Source of the DNA: an uncultured Pseudomonadota bacterium | GTDB lineage: Bacteria; Lernaellota; Lernaellaia; Lernaellales; Lernaellaceae | Direction: 5' to 3' | Length of the DNA stretch: 5,927 bases | NCBI GenBank assembly: GCA_937967875.1 | Contig: CALBTQ010000224.1 | Location: 1 to 5,927 of the forward strand | In this document: in pieces, positions 1-5,014 of the stretch | Numbering within the stretch: the first letter of the stretch is position 1 | How the letters are laid out: the number at the start of each line of letters is the position of its first letter | Notes under the pieces: model-generated | The model's input: only the letters and a program-made list of their open reading frames with translations | What the model was told of the DNA's origin: nothing | Database searches by the model: none | Program-made: the position numbers and the translations under genes

Positions 1-54
1 GGCATACGATATCGTATTCGGGGACTGGAGTGCAGACGTGTGCTCTTCCGATCT
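1..54. other. Illumina P7 index adapter (non-genomic contig end)
   Basis: Bases 21-54 match the 34-base index-read primer portion of the Illumina TruSeq P7-side adapter, ending in CTCTTCCGATCT, with only two substitutions (positions 22 and 32). Bases 1-12 match the end of the P7 flow-cell sequence (GGCATACGAGAT) with one substitution at 10. Bases 13-20 (CGTATTCG) sit exactly where the 8-base i7 index belongs. The final T at 54 is the ligation T of the adapter. This is a sequencing artefact left on the contig end, so genomic sequence begins at 55. The adapter identification rests on well-known oligo sequences recalled from memory, but the order primer-index-flow cell and the near-identity make it hard to explain otherwise. 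Confidence 0.97.
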
Positions 55-200
55 CAGGCGGCAATTTCCTCGGCGGGAAGATGCATCAGCGAATTGCGGG
101 TCAGATTGTCGAACAAGGTGACCGCATAACGGTCTTTCGCCCGCAAGGCCAACGCCGAGCCGAGAAAACCGGCGCCGCCGGTAATGATCAATTCCGACAT
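55..200 (-). CDS. NAD-dependent epimerase/dehydratase (extended SDR), N-terminal fragment
   Basis: Only the first 48 residues are present, because the gene runs off the contig end into adapter. The protein opens with a beta strand and the glycine-rich NAD(P) loop GGAGFLG (residues 8-14), followed by the second Rossmann strand ending in FDNLTRNS (30-37). In extended SDR sugar enzymes (UDP-glucose 4-epimerase, dTDP-glucose 4,6-dehydratase, CDP-paratose/tyvelose epimerase types) the acidic residue after this strand, here D31, binds the adenosine ribose of NAD. Family members are usually about 300-350 residues, so roughly six-sevenths is missing and the substrate cannot be told. The start at 200 is chosen because the GG loop lies at the normal distance from it and an AGGA box sits 7 nt upstream; an in-frame ATG at 269 would add an unconserved tail. 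The reading frame appears to end in TGA at 56-54, but base 54 belongs to the adapter, so that stop is not real. It is transcribed divergently from the glycosyltransferase and probably belongs to the same sugar locus. Confidence 0.9.
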
Positions 201-207
201 AGATAAA

Positions 208-211
208 TCCT
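208..211 (-). promoter_or_regulatory. Shine-Dalgarno of the epimerase gene
   Basis: On the minus strand an AGGA core lies 7 nt upstream of the ATG at 200. It decides the start codon in favour of 200 over the in-frame ATG at 269. Confidence 0.6.
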
Positions 212-313
212 GATTGTTACCGATCATCCTTGTGCGGTTTTTGCATAGGGACGCCATATTGTCAATCATGTCGTTTGCAGCTAACTATCATGTGTTAACA
301 AAATATTTCGCCA

Positions 314-343
314 ATTATAGGTAATGATAATAACTCACATCAA
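314..343 (-). promoter_or_regulatory. Candidate sigma70-type promoter for the epimerase
   Basis: Read on the minus strand, TTGATG (343-338) is followed by an 18-bp spacer and a perfect TATAAT (319-314). The -10 box matches consensus 6/6 and the -35 box 4/6. Transcription would start near 307, giving a leader of about 107 nt before the ATG at 200. The assignment is a pattern match only; a housekeeping-sigma consensus is assumed for an organism of unknown phylum. Confidence 0.45.
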
Positions 344-519
344 CCGAAAGAGGATTCCCATTGACCGGCCTGGTGGAGAAGGCAGGGTTGTAATTTACCG
401 TCCAATCAATATAGATGAACCTACAAACTATTGACGATTACCGTGGCGCGCCAATTGCGGGTCCGGCATTTTTACCCGGCATATCCCGCTCGACGTGAAC
501 AGTAGAGAAAGATACCAAC

Positions 520-1212
520 GTGGAATCGGTGTCGGTCGTTATTCCGGCTTTTAATGAGGAAAAGTCACTGGCTCGTGTTGTGCGCGAAGTGCAACAGGCG
601 TTGGTGGATTTTCCAGCCGCGTACGAGATCATCATTGTCGATGACGGCAGCCGCGATAGAACGTTGGAACTAGCAAACTCGTTGACCGGCGATCATATCC
701 GCATTTTGTCTCACGAGCACAATCGCGGTTCAGGGCAGGCCATTCGCACCGGCCTGGCGGCGGCGACGATGGACCTGACCATCTTCGTGCCCGCCGACGG
801 GCAATTCGATCCGCAAGAGATCGTTCGCTTTGCTCAGTCGGCGGCGGGAAACGACATCGTGTTGGGGTATCGCAGCCATCGCGACAGCTACGGTATCTGG
901 CGTAAAATGCAATCTGGCGTTTATTTGCATTTGGTCAGTTTTCTGTTCGGACAACGTTTTCGCGACGTCAATTGGGTGCAGATGTGGCGCACGCAAACCG
1001 CGGGACGCATCGAATTGCAGTCTTCCGGCGTATTCATGCAACAGGAGTTGATCAGCCGGGCGCTACGCCGGGGAATGAAAATCACCGAAGTGCCGTCTTC
1101 TTTTCGCAGTCGCACGGCGGGGCTGGCCAAAGGCAGCAGCTCGGCGACGATTTGGCAGACGATTCGCGAGATGCTGATTTTCCGCTTCGGACGCGATCGG
1201 TTGAAGCAATGA
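520..1212 (+). CDS. Family 2 glycosyltransferase (dolichol-phosphate mannosyltransferase-like)
   Basis: A 230-residue GT2 enzyme with a GT-A fold. It would transfer a sugar from a nucleotide-sugar to an acceptor at the cytoplasmic face of the membrane; DPM1-like members usually use a polyprenyl phosphate. Visible motifs are the first strand SVVIPAFNEE (5-14), the nucleotide-binding VDDGS (40-44), HNRGSGQAIRTG (67-78), and the metal-binding Asp in VPADGQ (D93). The late motif GVFMQQELISRALRRG (170-185) is followed by EVPSSF (190-195), a common end of this family. Where many relatives have D-x-x-x-GF(K/R), this protein has DVNWVQMWR (149-157), which may mark a subfamily. There is no C-terminal membrane segment, so it is a soluble or peripheral single-domain form. 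The GTG at 520 is the only possible start, since an in-frame TGA lies at 496-498 and the first conserved strand begins at residue 5. Only a weak purine run (504-511) precedes it. It is the first gene of the operon, and its stop overlaps the deacetylase start (ATGA, 1209-1212). Confidence 0.92.
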   Translation: MESVSVVIPAFNEEKSLARVVREVQQALVDFPAAYEIIIVDDGSRDRTLELANSLTGDHIRILSHEHNRGSGQAIRTGLAAATMDLTIFVPADGQFDPQEIVRFAQSAAGNDIVLGYRSHRDSYGIWRKMQSGVYLHLVSFLFGQRFRDVNWVQMWRTQTAGRIELQSSGVFMQQELISRALRRGMKITEVPSSFRSRTAGLAKGSSSATIWQTIREMLIFRFGRDRLKQ

Positions 1213-2453
1213 ATGAAACCTTTCTGTCATTGTTCGAGAACGAGGCGCTGACGCGCTGCCGCTATGCCTTCGCGCGCACCAAGGAGCTTTGCGGCGAGCC
1301 GACGCCCTTCCCCGGCGGCTTTGCGCGCCTGACGTGCCGCCACGAGGAAACCGGCGCGATCGTCCCCATTTACCTGGATCACCTGCTGACGAGTACCAAA
1401 GCGGTGACGCCGATCCTCTCTGTGCAGATGCCGCACGGCGAATGGCGGCCGCTGGTCGCCAAGTACGGCGAAGACGTGTTGTTGTTTTTCGACGCGGCGC
1501 AGTTCATCGAAGACCTGACACAGGAACGTTATCTGCCGCCGGCGCGACCGATGTCGGATCTGCTGCCCTTTCATTACCATCGTCTGCCCGCCGCGCTGCG
1601 TAGGCAGGTCCATCGCGGTTTGGTGCGCTGGCGCCGCAGTCGCTATCAAGAAGTGGAGCAAGGCGCATGGCCGCATTGGGACATTCAATCGCTGTGGCGC
1701 ATCATTTTCGCGGCATTGGGCCTGGCTTACCCCGACGGTTCGCCGGAAAGGATTTTCGTGTTCAGCCACGACGTGGACAACGCCGCACAATTGGCGTTCG
1801 CGGAGCGGCTGGCGCGTTGGGAAGTCGATCACGGCGTGCGGGCCTGCTATTTCTTGCCGGCCGTCGTGATGCGAGAGCAAGCAAACCGAGTGCAGGCGCT
1901 CAGTGACATGGGCCACGAAATCGGCATGCACGGACTGCGGCACGACAATCGACAAACGAAAATTTCACCGCAAGATTATGCGACCGAAATGCGCACCTAT
2001 TGGAATGAGATACAACGCTTCAAGGTGCGTGGCTATCGCGGACCGAGTCTGCTGTCGTCGCCGGCGCTAAAAAAAGCGCTGTTTACGTTGTTCGCGTACG
2101 ACTCGTCGATTCCCGACACCGATGTGTACGGCGAAGGGGGCAAGCATCGCGGCTGCGGTTTTGCGCGGCCGTTTACCGTCGAAAAAATGCGCGTTCTGCC
2201 GGTTACGCTGCCGTTGGACGATCGACTTTTCACGCTGGGCGAAAGCGACTATTTCGGCATCTGGCGCGCGAAAAGCAACTGGCTGATGGCGCGCAACGAT
2301 GTGCCGGTCTTGTGCACGCACGCATGCGCGGAGTATTATCCGCACGGATTTGAACGAGTTTTTGCACCGTTGCTGAAGTTTGTGGTTGAGGAGGCGAAAG
2401 CGAAAATCGTTTTGCCTCAGGCGGCGGCGGAAATCAACGCCTCAAACGGATGA
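1209..2453 (+). CDS. Polysaccharide deacetylase family protein (NodB-like, CE4)
   Basis: A 414-residue protein whose second half (about 180-405) is a NodB-homology deacetylase domain; such enzymes hydrolyse N- or O-acyl groups from sugars with a divalent metal. Motif 1 is SHDVDN (H187, D188, D190), the HDVD variant of the usual TFDDG. Motif 2 is HEIGMHGLRHD, with H241 and H245 as the likely HxxxH metal pair. Motif 3 is GYRGPS (R277, P279), and LCTHAC (H371) fits the late catalytic His motif. Residues 1-175 form an upstream region I do not recognise. No signal peptide or membrane segment is visible at the N terminus, so it is probably cytoplasmic. A lipid-linked or nucleotide sugar (as for ArnD or NaxD) is then a likelier substrate than finished polymer; this is inference. 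The start at 1209 is chosen because it overlaps the GT2 stop as ATGA; the frame is open much further upstream (to 972), but that stretch lies inside the glycosyltransferase gene in another frame. Confidence 0.88.
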   Translation: MNETFLSLFENEALTRCRYAFARTKELCGEPTPFPGGFARLTCRHEETGAIVPIYLDHLLTSTKAVTPILSVQMPHGEWRPLVAKYGEDVLLFFDAAQFIEDLTQERYLPPARPMSDLLPFHYHRLPAALRRQVHRGLVRWRRSRYQEVEQGAWPHWDIQSLWRIIFAALGLAYPDGSPERIFVFSHDVDNAAQLAFAERLARWEVDHGVRACYFLPAVVMREQANRVQALSDMGHEIGMHGLRHDNRQTKISPQDYATEMRTYWNEIQRFKVRGYRGPSLLSSPALKKALFTLFAYDSSIPDTDVYGEGGKHRGCGFARPFTVEKMRVLPVTLPLDDRLFTLGESDYFGIWRAKSNWLMARNDVPVLCTHACAEYYPHGFERVFAPLLKFVVEEAKAKIVLPQAAAEINASNG

Positions 2454-2481
2454 GGCCAACCTTCTGTGATAAGCTGAGATC

Positions 2482-3312
2482 ATGACGACGCACAACACAT
2501 TCTACCCCTTGGGAAAAAAGGCATCGATCCTCTACAGCGGCGGCACCGATTCCGCCCTGGCCGCGTATCTGGTGGGGCAGAAAGCCGAAGAAATCACCCT
2601 GCTGACCTTCGATCCGGGCTTCATCTTCTTCATCGAAAATTCGAAGAAGCATGTGGACCTGCTGCGCCATCACCTGGGCGCGGACCGCGTGAAGCACGAG
2701 ATCATTCCGATCAAGCCGTTCATCGATCGGATTTTATTCGGCGAGCGCAAGCAGGACTTCAAGAAGTACGGCTTCAATCTGACGGCGCTGGTCTGCCTGG
2801 GCTGTCGCTTATCGATGCACACGATGGCGATCATCTACAACCTGGAGCACGGCATTCCGGTGATCGCCGACGGCAGCATCCGCAAACAGTCGACGGTGCC
2901 CGAGCAACTCGATTCATTCGTGCGCCGCAACCGGCGGACGTTGTGGTGGAAGTACGGCATCCGGCATTTCTCGCCGATTTACTCGGAAGACAACAGCGAC
3001 CTGGAGATGGACAAAATCCGCTTGTCGCTTAAGCCGAACCTCAAAAAGCAATTCATATTGTTCGACACGCAGGCGACCTGCCCCTTCGGCGTGCCGGCCG
3101 ATGTGTATGCGCGTATTTTCTACGGTGTGCTTTCCGGTCAGGCGCGCGAGGTGGACACCTTCGAGTACAGCGAGCAGAAACGACCGTTGATGGAGGCGAT
3201 CATCCGCGAGCATTTCACCGATAAGACGCCGGGATTGGACGATCTGATCGGCGAATTGAAAACCCTCGCCTCGCCCCTACCCGCCAAATGGGAGGACATC
3301 GACCATGCTTAA
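2482..3312 (+). CDS. PP-loop ATP pyrophosphatase with CxxC...C cysteines
   Basis: A 276-residue member of the adenine nucleotide alpha-hydrolase (PP-loop) superfamily. These enzymes adenylate a substrate carbonyl and release pyrophosphate, so that nitrogen or sulfur can be added. The PP-loop is SGGTDS (19-24) after a short strand (ASILY), with Thr in place of the more usual Lys (SGGKDS). Further along are CLGC (C105, C108) and an isolated Cys in TCPFGVP (C200). A CxxC followed about 90 residues later by a third Cys is the pattern used by the TtcA/TtuA group of tRNA thiolases to hold a [4Fe-4S] cluster, so an iron-sulfur role is possible. The rest, including IADGSIRKQ (about 133-141), does not resemble a tRNA enzyme I can name, and an N-terminal zinc-binding region like that of TtuA is absent. 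The context argues for sugar or small-molecule modification, as with WbpG-type amidotransferases. The start is fixed by an in-frame TAA at 2470-2472; the gene begins 28 bp after the deacetylase. The exact reaction is unknown. Confidence 0.8.
   Translation: MTTHNTFYPLGKKASILYSGGTDSALAAYLVGQKAEEITLLTFDPGFIFFIENSKKHVDLLRHHLGADRVKHEIIPIKPFIDRILFGERKQDFKKYGFNLTALVCLGCRLSMHTMAIIYNLEHGIPVIADGSIRKQSTVPEQLDSFVRRNRRTLWWKYGIRHFSPIYSEDNSDLEMDKIRLSLKPNLKKQFILFDTQATCPFGVPADVYARIFYGVLSGQAREVDTFEYSEQKRPLMEAIIREHFTDKTPGLDDLIGELKTLASPLPAKWEDIDHA
3290..3296 (+). promoter_or_regulatory. Strong Shine-Dalgarno of the small membrane gene
   Basis: GGGAGGA lies inside the 3' end of the PP-loop gene, 8 nt before the ATG at 3305. 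It is the best ribosome-binding site in the window and the main argument that the 56-codon frame after it is translated. Confidence 0.75.
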
Positions 3313-3475
3313 ACTGATCGGTCGCTACCTCATCGCCACCATCATGATTCCGGTCGGCGTGGTCGTCGGCGTGGCCGGGTGGATCCAGAACAAGTTGCGC
3401 CAGGAATATTACCAGCGTCGTTTTCAGGAAATCCGGGATCAGATAAAACAGGAAGAACAAAACAAACCATCATGA
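3305..3475 (+). CDS. Small single-pass membrane protein, 56 aa, unknown function
   Basis: A short gene between the PP-loop and radical SAM genes, in a frame different from both. It starts with ATG 8 nt after a GGGAGGA site, overlaps the PP-loop stop by 8 bp, and ends with TGA in an ATGA overlap with the radical SAM start (3472-3475). The protein begins MLKLIGRY, has a hydrophobic stretch of about residues 8-27 (LIATIMIPVGVVVGVAGWI), then a highly charged, Gln/Glu/Arg-rich tail (29-56) that is probably helical. This gives one N-terminal membrane anchor with a polar tail; a cleavable signal peptide is less likely because no clear cleavage site follows. I recognise no family. Its exact fit in the only gap of the operon suggests it works with its neighbours, perhaps as a membrane tether for the cytoplasmic enzymes, but this is inference. 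Confidence 0.78.
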   Translation: MLKLIGRYLIATIMIPVGVVVGVAGWIQNKLRQEYYQRRFQEIRDQIKQEEQNKPS

Positions 3476-4890
3476 ACTTGTCCGCCGCCGGCTCCCCATT
3501 GCGGATCACCCTGGTCAATCCACCCTTCCGCCGGCCGGTGATGCGACGTTTCGTCGCCTCCTATTTCGCCCCGAATTTTCTGCTGCCGCCGACCGATCTG
3601 CTGTACGTATCGGCCGCAGCCAAGCAATACCTCGATGCGCAAACCAAAATCGTGGACGCCATCGCCAAGAAGCTCGACGAAGAGACGACGATCGCCGCCG
3701 TGCGCAACTCGCAGCCGCATTTGCTTTTCGTGCAATTGGGCTTCGCGACGATCGAGGACGACCTGCGCTTTTGCGATCGGTTACGCGAAGAGGTCGGCGC
3801 GCCGCTGGTCGCCATGGGCTACCTGCCCACGATGTTCGCCGAAGAGGTGATGAACGCTTCGCAGGTGGATGCCCTCGTGCGCGGCGAACCGGAGCACGCC
3901 TTCTGCGACTTGGTGCGCGTTTGGCGCGAGGGAGGCGATCCGGCGACGATCCCAGGCGTGGTCGTTCGTCGCGAGAACGAAATCATCGTCGGTCCCGAGC
4001 CGGAGCGCATCGTCGATCTGGACGAACTGCCGCTGCCCGATCATCGCGCGGCCGATCTGCACGATTACAGCGAGGCGCTGATCGGCAGCCCGATCGGAGC
4101 GATATTCACCGCGCGCGGCTGCCCGTTCCCCTGCACGTTCTGCGTGCGCACCTTCGGACCGAAACTGGCGCTGCGCTCGGCCGCATCGGTGTTGCGCGAG
4201 GCACGCTTGCTGGTGCAAGAGATGGGCGTGCGCAACCTGCGTTTCATGGACGACACGTTCAACTTCAGCCCCGAACGCACGGCGGAAATCTGCCGCGGGC
4301 TGCTCGAACTGCAGCCGCTGCAATGGACGGCCCTGGCGCGGCTGGATCGGCTGGACGAACAGACCGTCGAACTGATGGCGCGCTCCGGTTGCCGGCGGTT
4401 GTACGTCGGCGTGGAAAGCGGTTCGGAGCGGATGCTCGAACTGTATCAAAAAGGCTCGACGCTCGCGCAAATGCGGCGCGGCATCGAGTTGATCCGTCGC
4501 GCGGGCATGGAAGTGTCCGCCTTTTTCATCGTCGGCGGACCGACCGAAACGCGTGCCGATTTCGAAGCGAGCCTATCCTTCGCCAAGGAAACGAAACTCG
4601 ATTATGTCATCGTCACCCGCATGCAATACTGGCCGGGCACCAAATTGTTCGCGGAACATAAAAACGAACTGGAAACCAGCATCGTTCCTTTTTACTGCCG
4701 GCCGCGCGACGTCGTCGCTTACGACCGACTCTTGGATTTGGAGCGCGAATTCTACCGGCGGTTTTATCTGCGTCCCTTTATTGTATGGCGGCATGTCCGC
4801 CGGCTGGTAAAACATCCGGGCGATCTGTTCGGCAGTTTCCTCAGCCTTCTACGCTACCTGTTCGGTAAAACAAAAGAAGATTTTATTTGA
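3472..4890 (+). CDS. Radical SAM protein with N-terminal B12-binding-type domain
   Basis: A 472-residue enzyme. The N terminus (about 9-135) begins LRITLVNPPF and has the layout of a cobalamin-binding domain. The radical SAM core follows an ARGCPF lead-in: C217, C221 and C224 form the CxxxCxxC site for the [4Fe-4S] cluster that cleaves S-adenosylmethionine. Later core motifs are FMDDTFN (258-264), GVESGS (313-318) and IVGGPTET (353-360). The C-terminal tail (about 410-472) is basic and aromatic, with FYRRFYLRPF, as in BchE/HpnP-type class B proteins. Known members methylate unactivated carbon or phosphorus or make rings. I see no DxHxxG cobalamin-ligand motif in the N-terminal domain, so B12 may bind without a His ligand or not at all. 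The ATG at 3472 overlaps the small membrane gene as ATGA; the frame is open back to 3379, but that part lies within the small gene. It is the last gene of the operon, and a spacer of 120 bp follows. Confidence 0.9.
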   Translation: MNLSAAGSPLRITLVNPPFRRPVMRRFVASYFAPNFLLPPTDLLYVSAAAKQYLDAQTKIVDAIAKKLDEETTIAAVRNSQPHLLFVQLGFATIEDDLRFCDRLREEVGAPLVAMGYLPTMFAEEVMNASQVDALVRGEPEHAFCDLVRVWREGGDPATIPGVVVRRENEIIVGPEPERIVDLDELPLPDHRAADLHDYSEALIGSPIGAIFTARGCPFPCTFCVRTFGPKLALRSAASVLREARLLVQEMGVRNLRFMDDTFNFSPERTAEICRGLLELQPLQWTALARLDRLDEQTVELMARSGCRRLYVGVESGSERMLELYQKGSTLAQMRRGIELIRRAGMEVSAFFIVGGPTETRADFEASLSFAKETKLDYVIVTRMQYWPGTKLFAEHKNELETSIVPFYCRPRDVVAYDRLLDLEREFYRRFYLRPFIVWRHVRRLVKHPGDLFGSFLSLLRYLFGKTKEDFI

Positions 4891-4893
4891 TTC

Positions 4894-4907
4894 ACCTCAA
4901 TTGAGGT
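4894..4907. repeat. Perfect 14-bp palindrome ACCTCAATTGAGGT
   Basis: A perfect inverted repeat starting 4 bases after the radical SAM stop codon. In RNA it would form a 5-bp stem with an AATT loop, too weak and lacking a following U-run to be a convincing terminator. It could instead be an operator half of a pair with the palindrome at 4929-4942, whose centre is 35 bp away. The two share inner TCAA/TTGA half-sites. Confidence 0.6.
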
Positions 4908-4928
4908 CAAATTACAGTATAAAATTTC

Positions 4929-4942
4929 GTCAATGCATTGAC
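4929..4942. repeat. Perfect 14-bp palindrome GTCAATGCATTGAC, candidate operator
   Basis: A second perfect inverted repeat, overlapping the first five bases of the TTGACA hexamer at 4938-4943. A dimeric regulator bound here would block or direct RNA polymerase at the promoter of the membrane/beta-propeller gene. The palindrome itself is directly visible; its role as an operator is inference from position. Confidence 0.5.
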
Positions 4943-4967
4943 AGCGCAATTTCCCCAATGTTAGAAG
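4938..4967 (+). promoter_or_regulatory. Candidate promoter for the membrane/beta-propeller gene
   Basis: TTGACA (4938-4943) is a perfect -35 consensus. An 18-bp spacer leads to TAGAAG (4962-4967), a 4/6 match to TATAAT. Transcription would begin near 4974, with a leader of about 37 nt before the ATG at 5011. The -10 box is imperfect, so the assignment is tentative. Confidence 0.35.
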
Positions 4968-5014
4968 GAAGCACTCCCCCCCAGAATACAAACATGGTTT
5001 ACGTAACCTTATGA
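4958..5014 (+). other. Possible short upstream open frame (18 codons) ending in ATGA
   Basis: An ATG at 4958 opens an 18-codon frame (MLEGSTPPQNTN then MVYVTL) that stops with TGA at 5012-5014, overlapping the ATG of the next gene as ATGA. An internal ATG at 4994 would give a six-residue peptide only. Neither start has a good ribosome-binding site. The arrangement could couple translation into the downstream gene, which itself lacks a nearby Shine-Dalgarno. It may also be chance. Confidence 0.2.

Larger units (their letters stand above)
201..519. other. Divergent intergenic region
   Basis: About 320 bases separate the start of the minus-strand epimerase from the start of the plus-strand glycosyltransferase. 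The base composition is visibly richer in A+T than the flanking genes. I see one good minus-strand promoter candidate (314-343). For the plus strand there is only a weak candidate, TTGTAA (388-393), 16 bp, TATAGA (410-415), which would give a leader of roughly 100 nt. Smaller items are a direct repeat CCGGCAT at 463-469 and 476-482 and a 10-bp palindrome TGGCGCGCCA at 444-453; neither has an evident role. No convincing small gene, RNA gene or terminator was seen. Confidence 0.7.
4891..5010. other. AT-rich intergenic spacer with palindromes
   Basis: The base composition falls sharply right after the radical SAM stop. In order the spacer holds a 14-bp palindrome, a TATAAA hexamer at 4918-4923, a second 14-bp palindrome overlapping TTGACA, an AAGGAAG run (4965-4971), a C7 tract (4976-4982) and a tiny open frame ending in ATGA. 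No hairpin with a U-tract typical of an intrinsic terminator is present, so how the upstream operon ends is not shown. Confidence 0.7.

Noticed and set aside
201..269. Upstream extension of the epimerase frame to an ATG at 269 (minus strand)
   Set aside because: The extra 23 residues precede the normal Rossmann start and are not typical of the family. An AGGA box favours the start at 200.
444..453. Palindrome TGGCGCGCCA in the divergent spacer
   Set aside because: It is a single short GC palindrome with no partner and no promoter overlap. It contains an 8-base restriction-type sequence, but nothing suggests cloning.
463..482. Direct repeat CCGGCAT separated by 6 bases
   Set aside because: Two 7-base copies alone are too short to support an operator or iteron claim.
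438..635. 65-codon minus-strand frame across the glycosyltransferase start
   Set aside because: It has no motif or ribosome-binding site and overlaps the conserved first strand of the GT2 gene.
972..1208. Upstream extension of the deacetylase frame to an ATG at 972
   Set aside because: It would overlap 240 bases of the glycosyltransferase in another frame. The ATGA start at 1209 is the normal coupled arrangement.
1227..1955. 242-codon open frame on the minus strand opposite the deacetylase
   Set aside because: It shows no recognisable motif and lies wholly opposite a gene with clear catalytic motifs. Long antisense frames are expected in GC-rich coding DNA.
3379..3471. Upstream extension of the radical SAM frame to an ATG at 3379
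   Set aside because: The stretch lies in the small membrane gene, which has the better ribosome-binding site. Radical SAM/B12 homology begins only after 3472.
3781..4470. 229-codon minus-strand frame opposite the radical SAM gene
   Set aside because: No domain or ribosome-binding site is visible, and it is a shadow of the GC-rich sense gene.
3771..4661. 296-codon plus-strand frame inside the radical SAM gene
   Set aside because: The translation is an Arg/Gly/Ala-rich low-complexity shadow, and the overlapping radical SAM frame carries all family motifs.
4891..4915. First palindrome as an intrinsic terminator of the operon
   Set aside because: The stem is only 5 bp with an AATT loop and no U-run follows.
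4901..4923. TTGAGG ... TATAAA as a promoter between the palindromes
   Set aside because: The spacer is only 11 bp, too short for a sigma70-type promoter. The TTGACA at 4938 is the better candidate.
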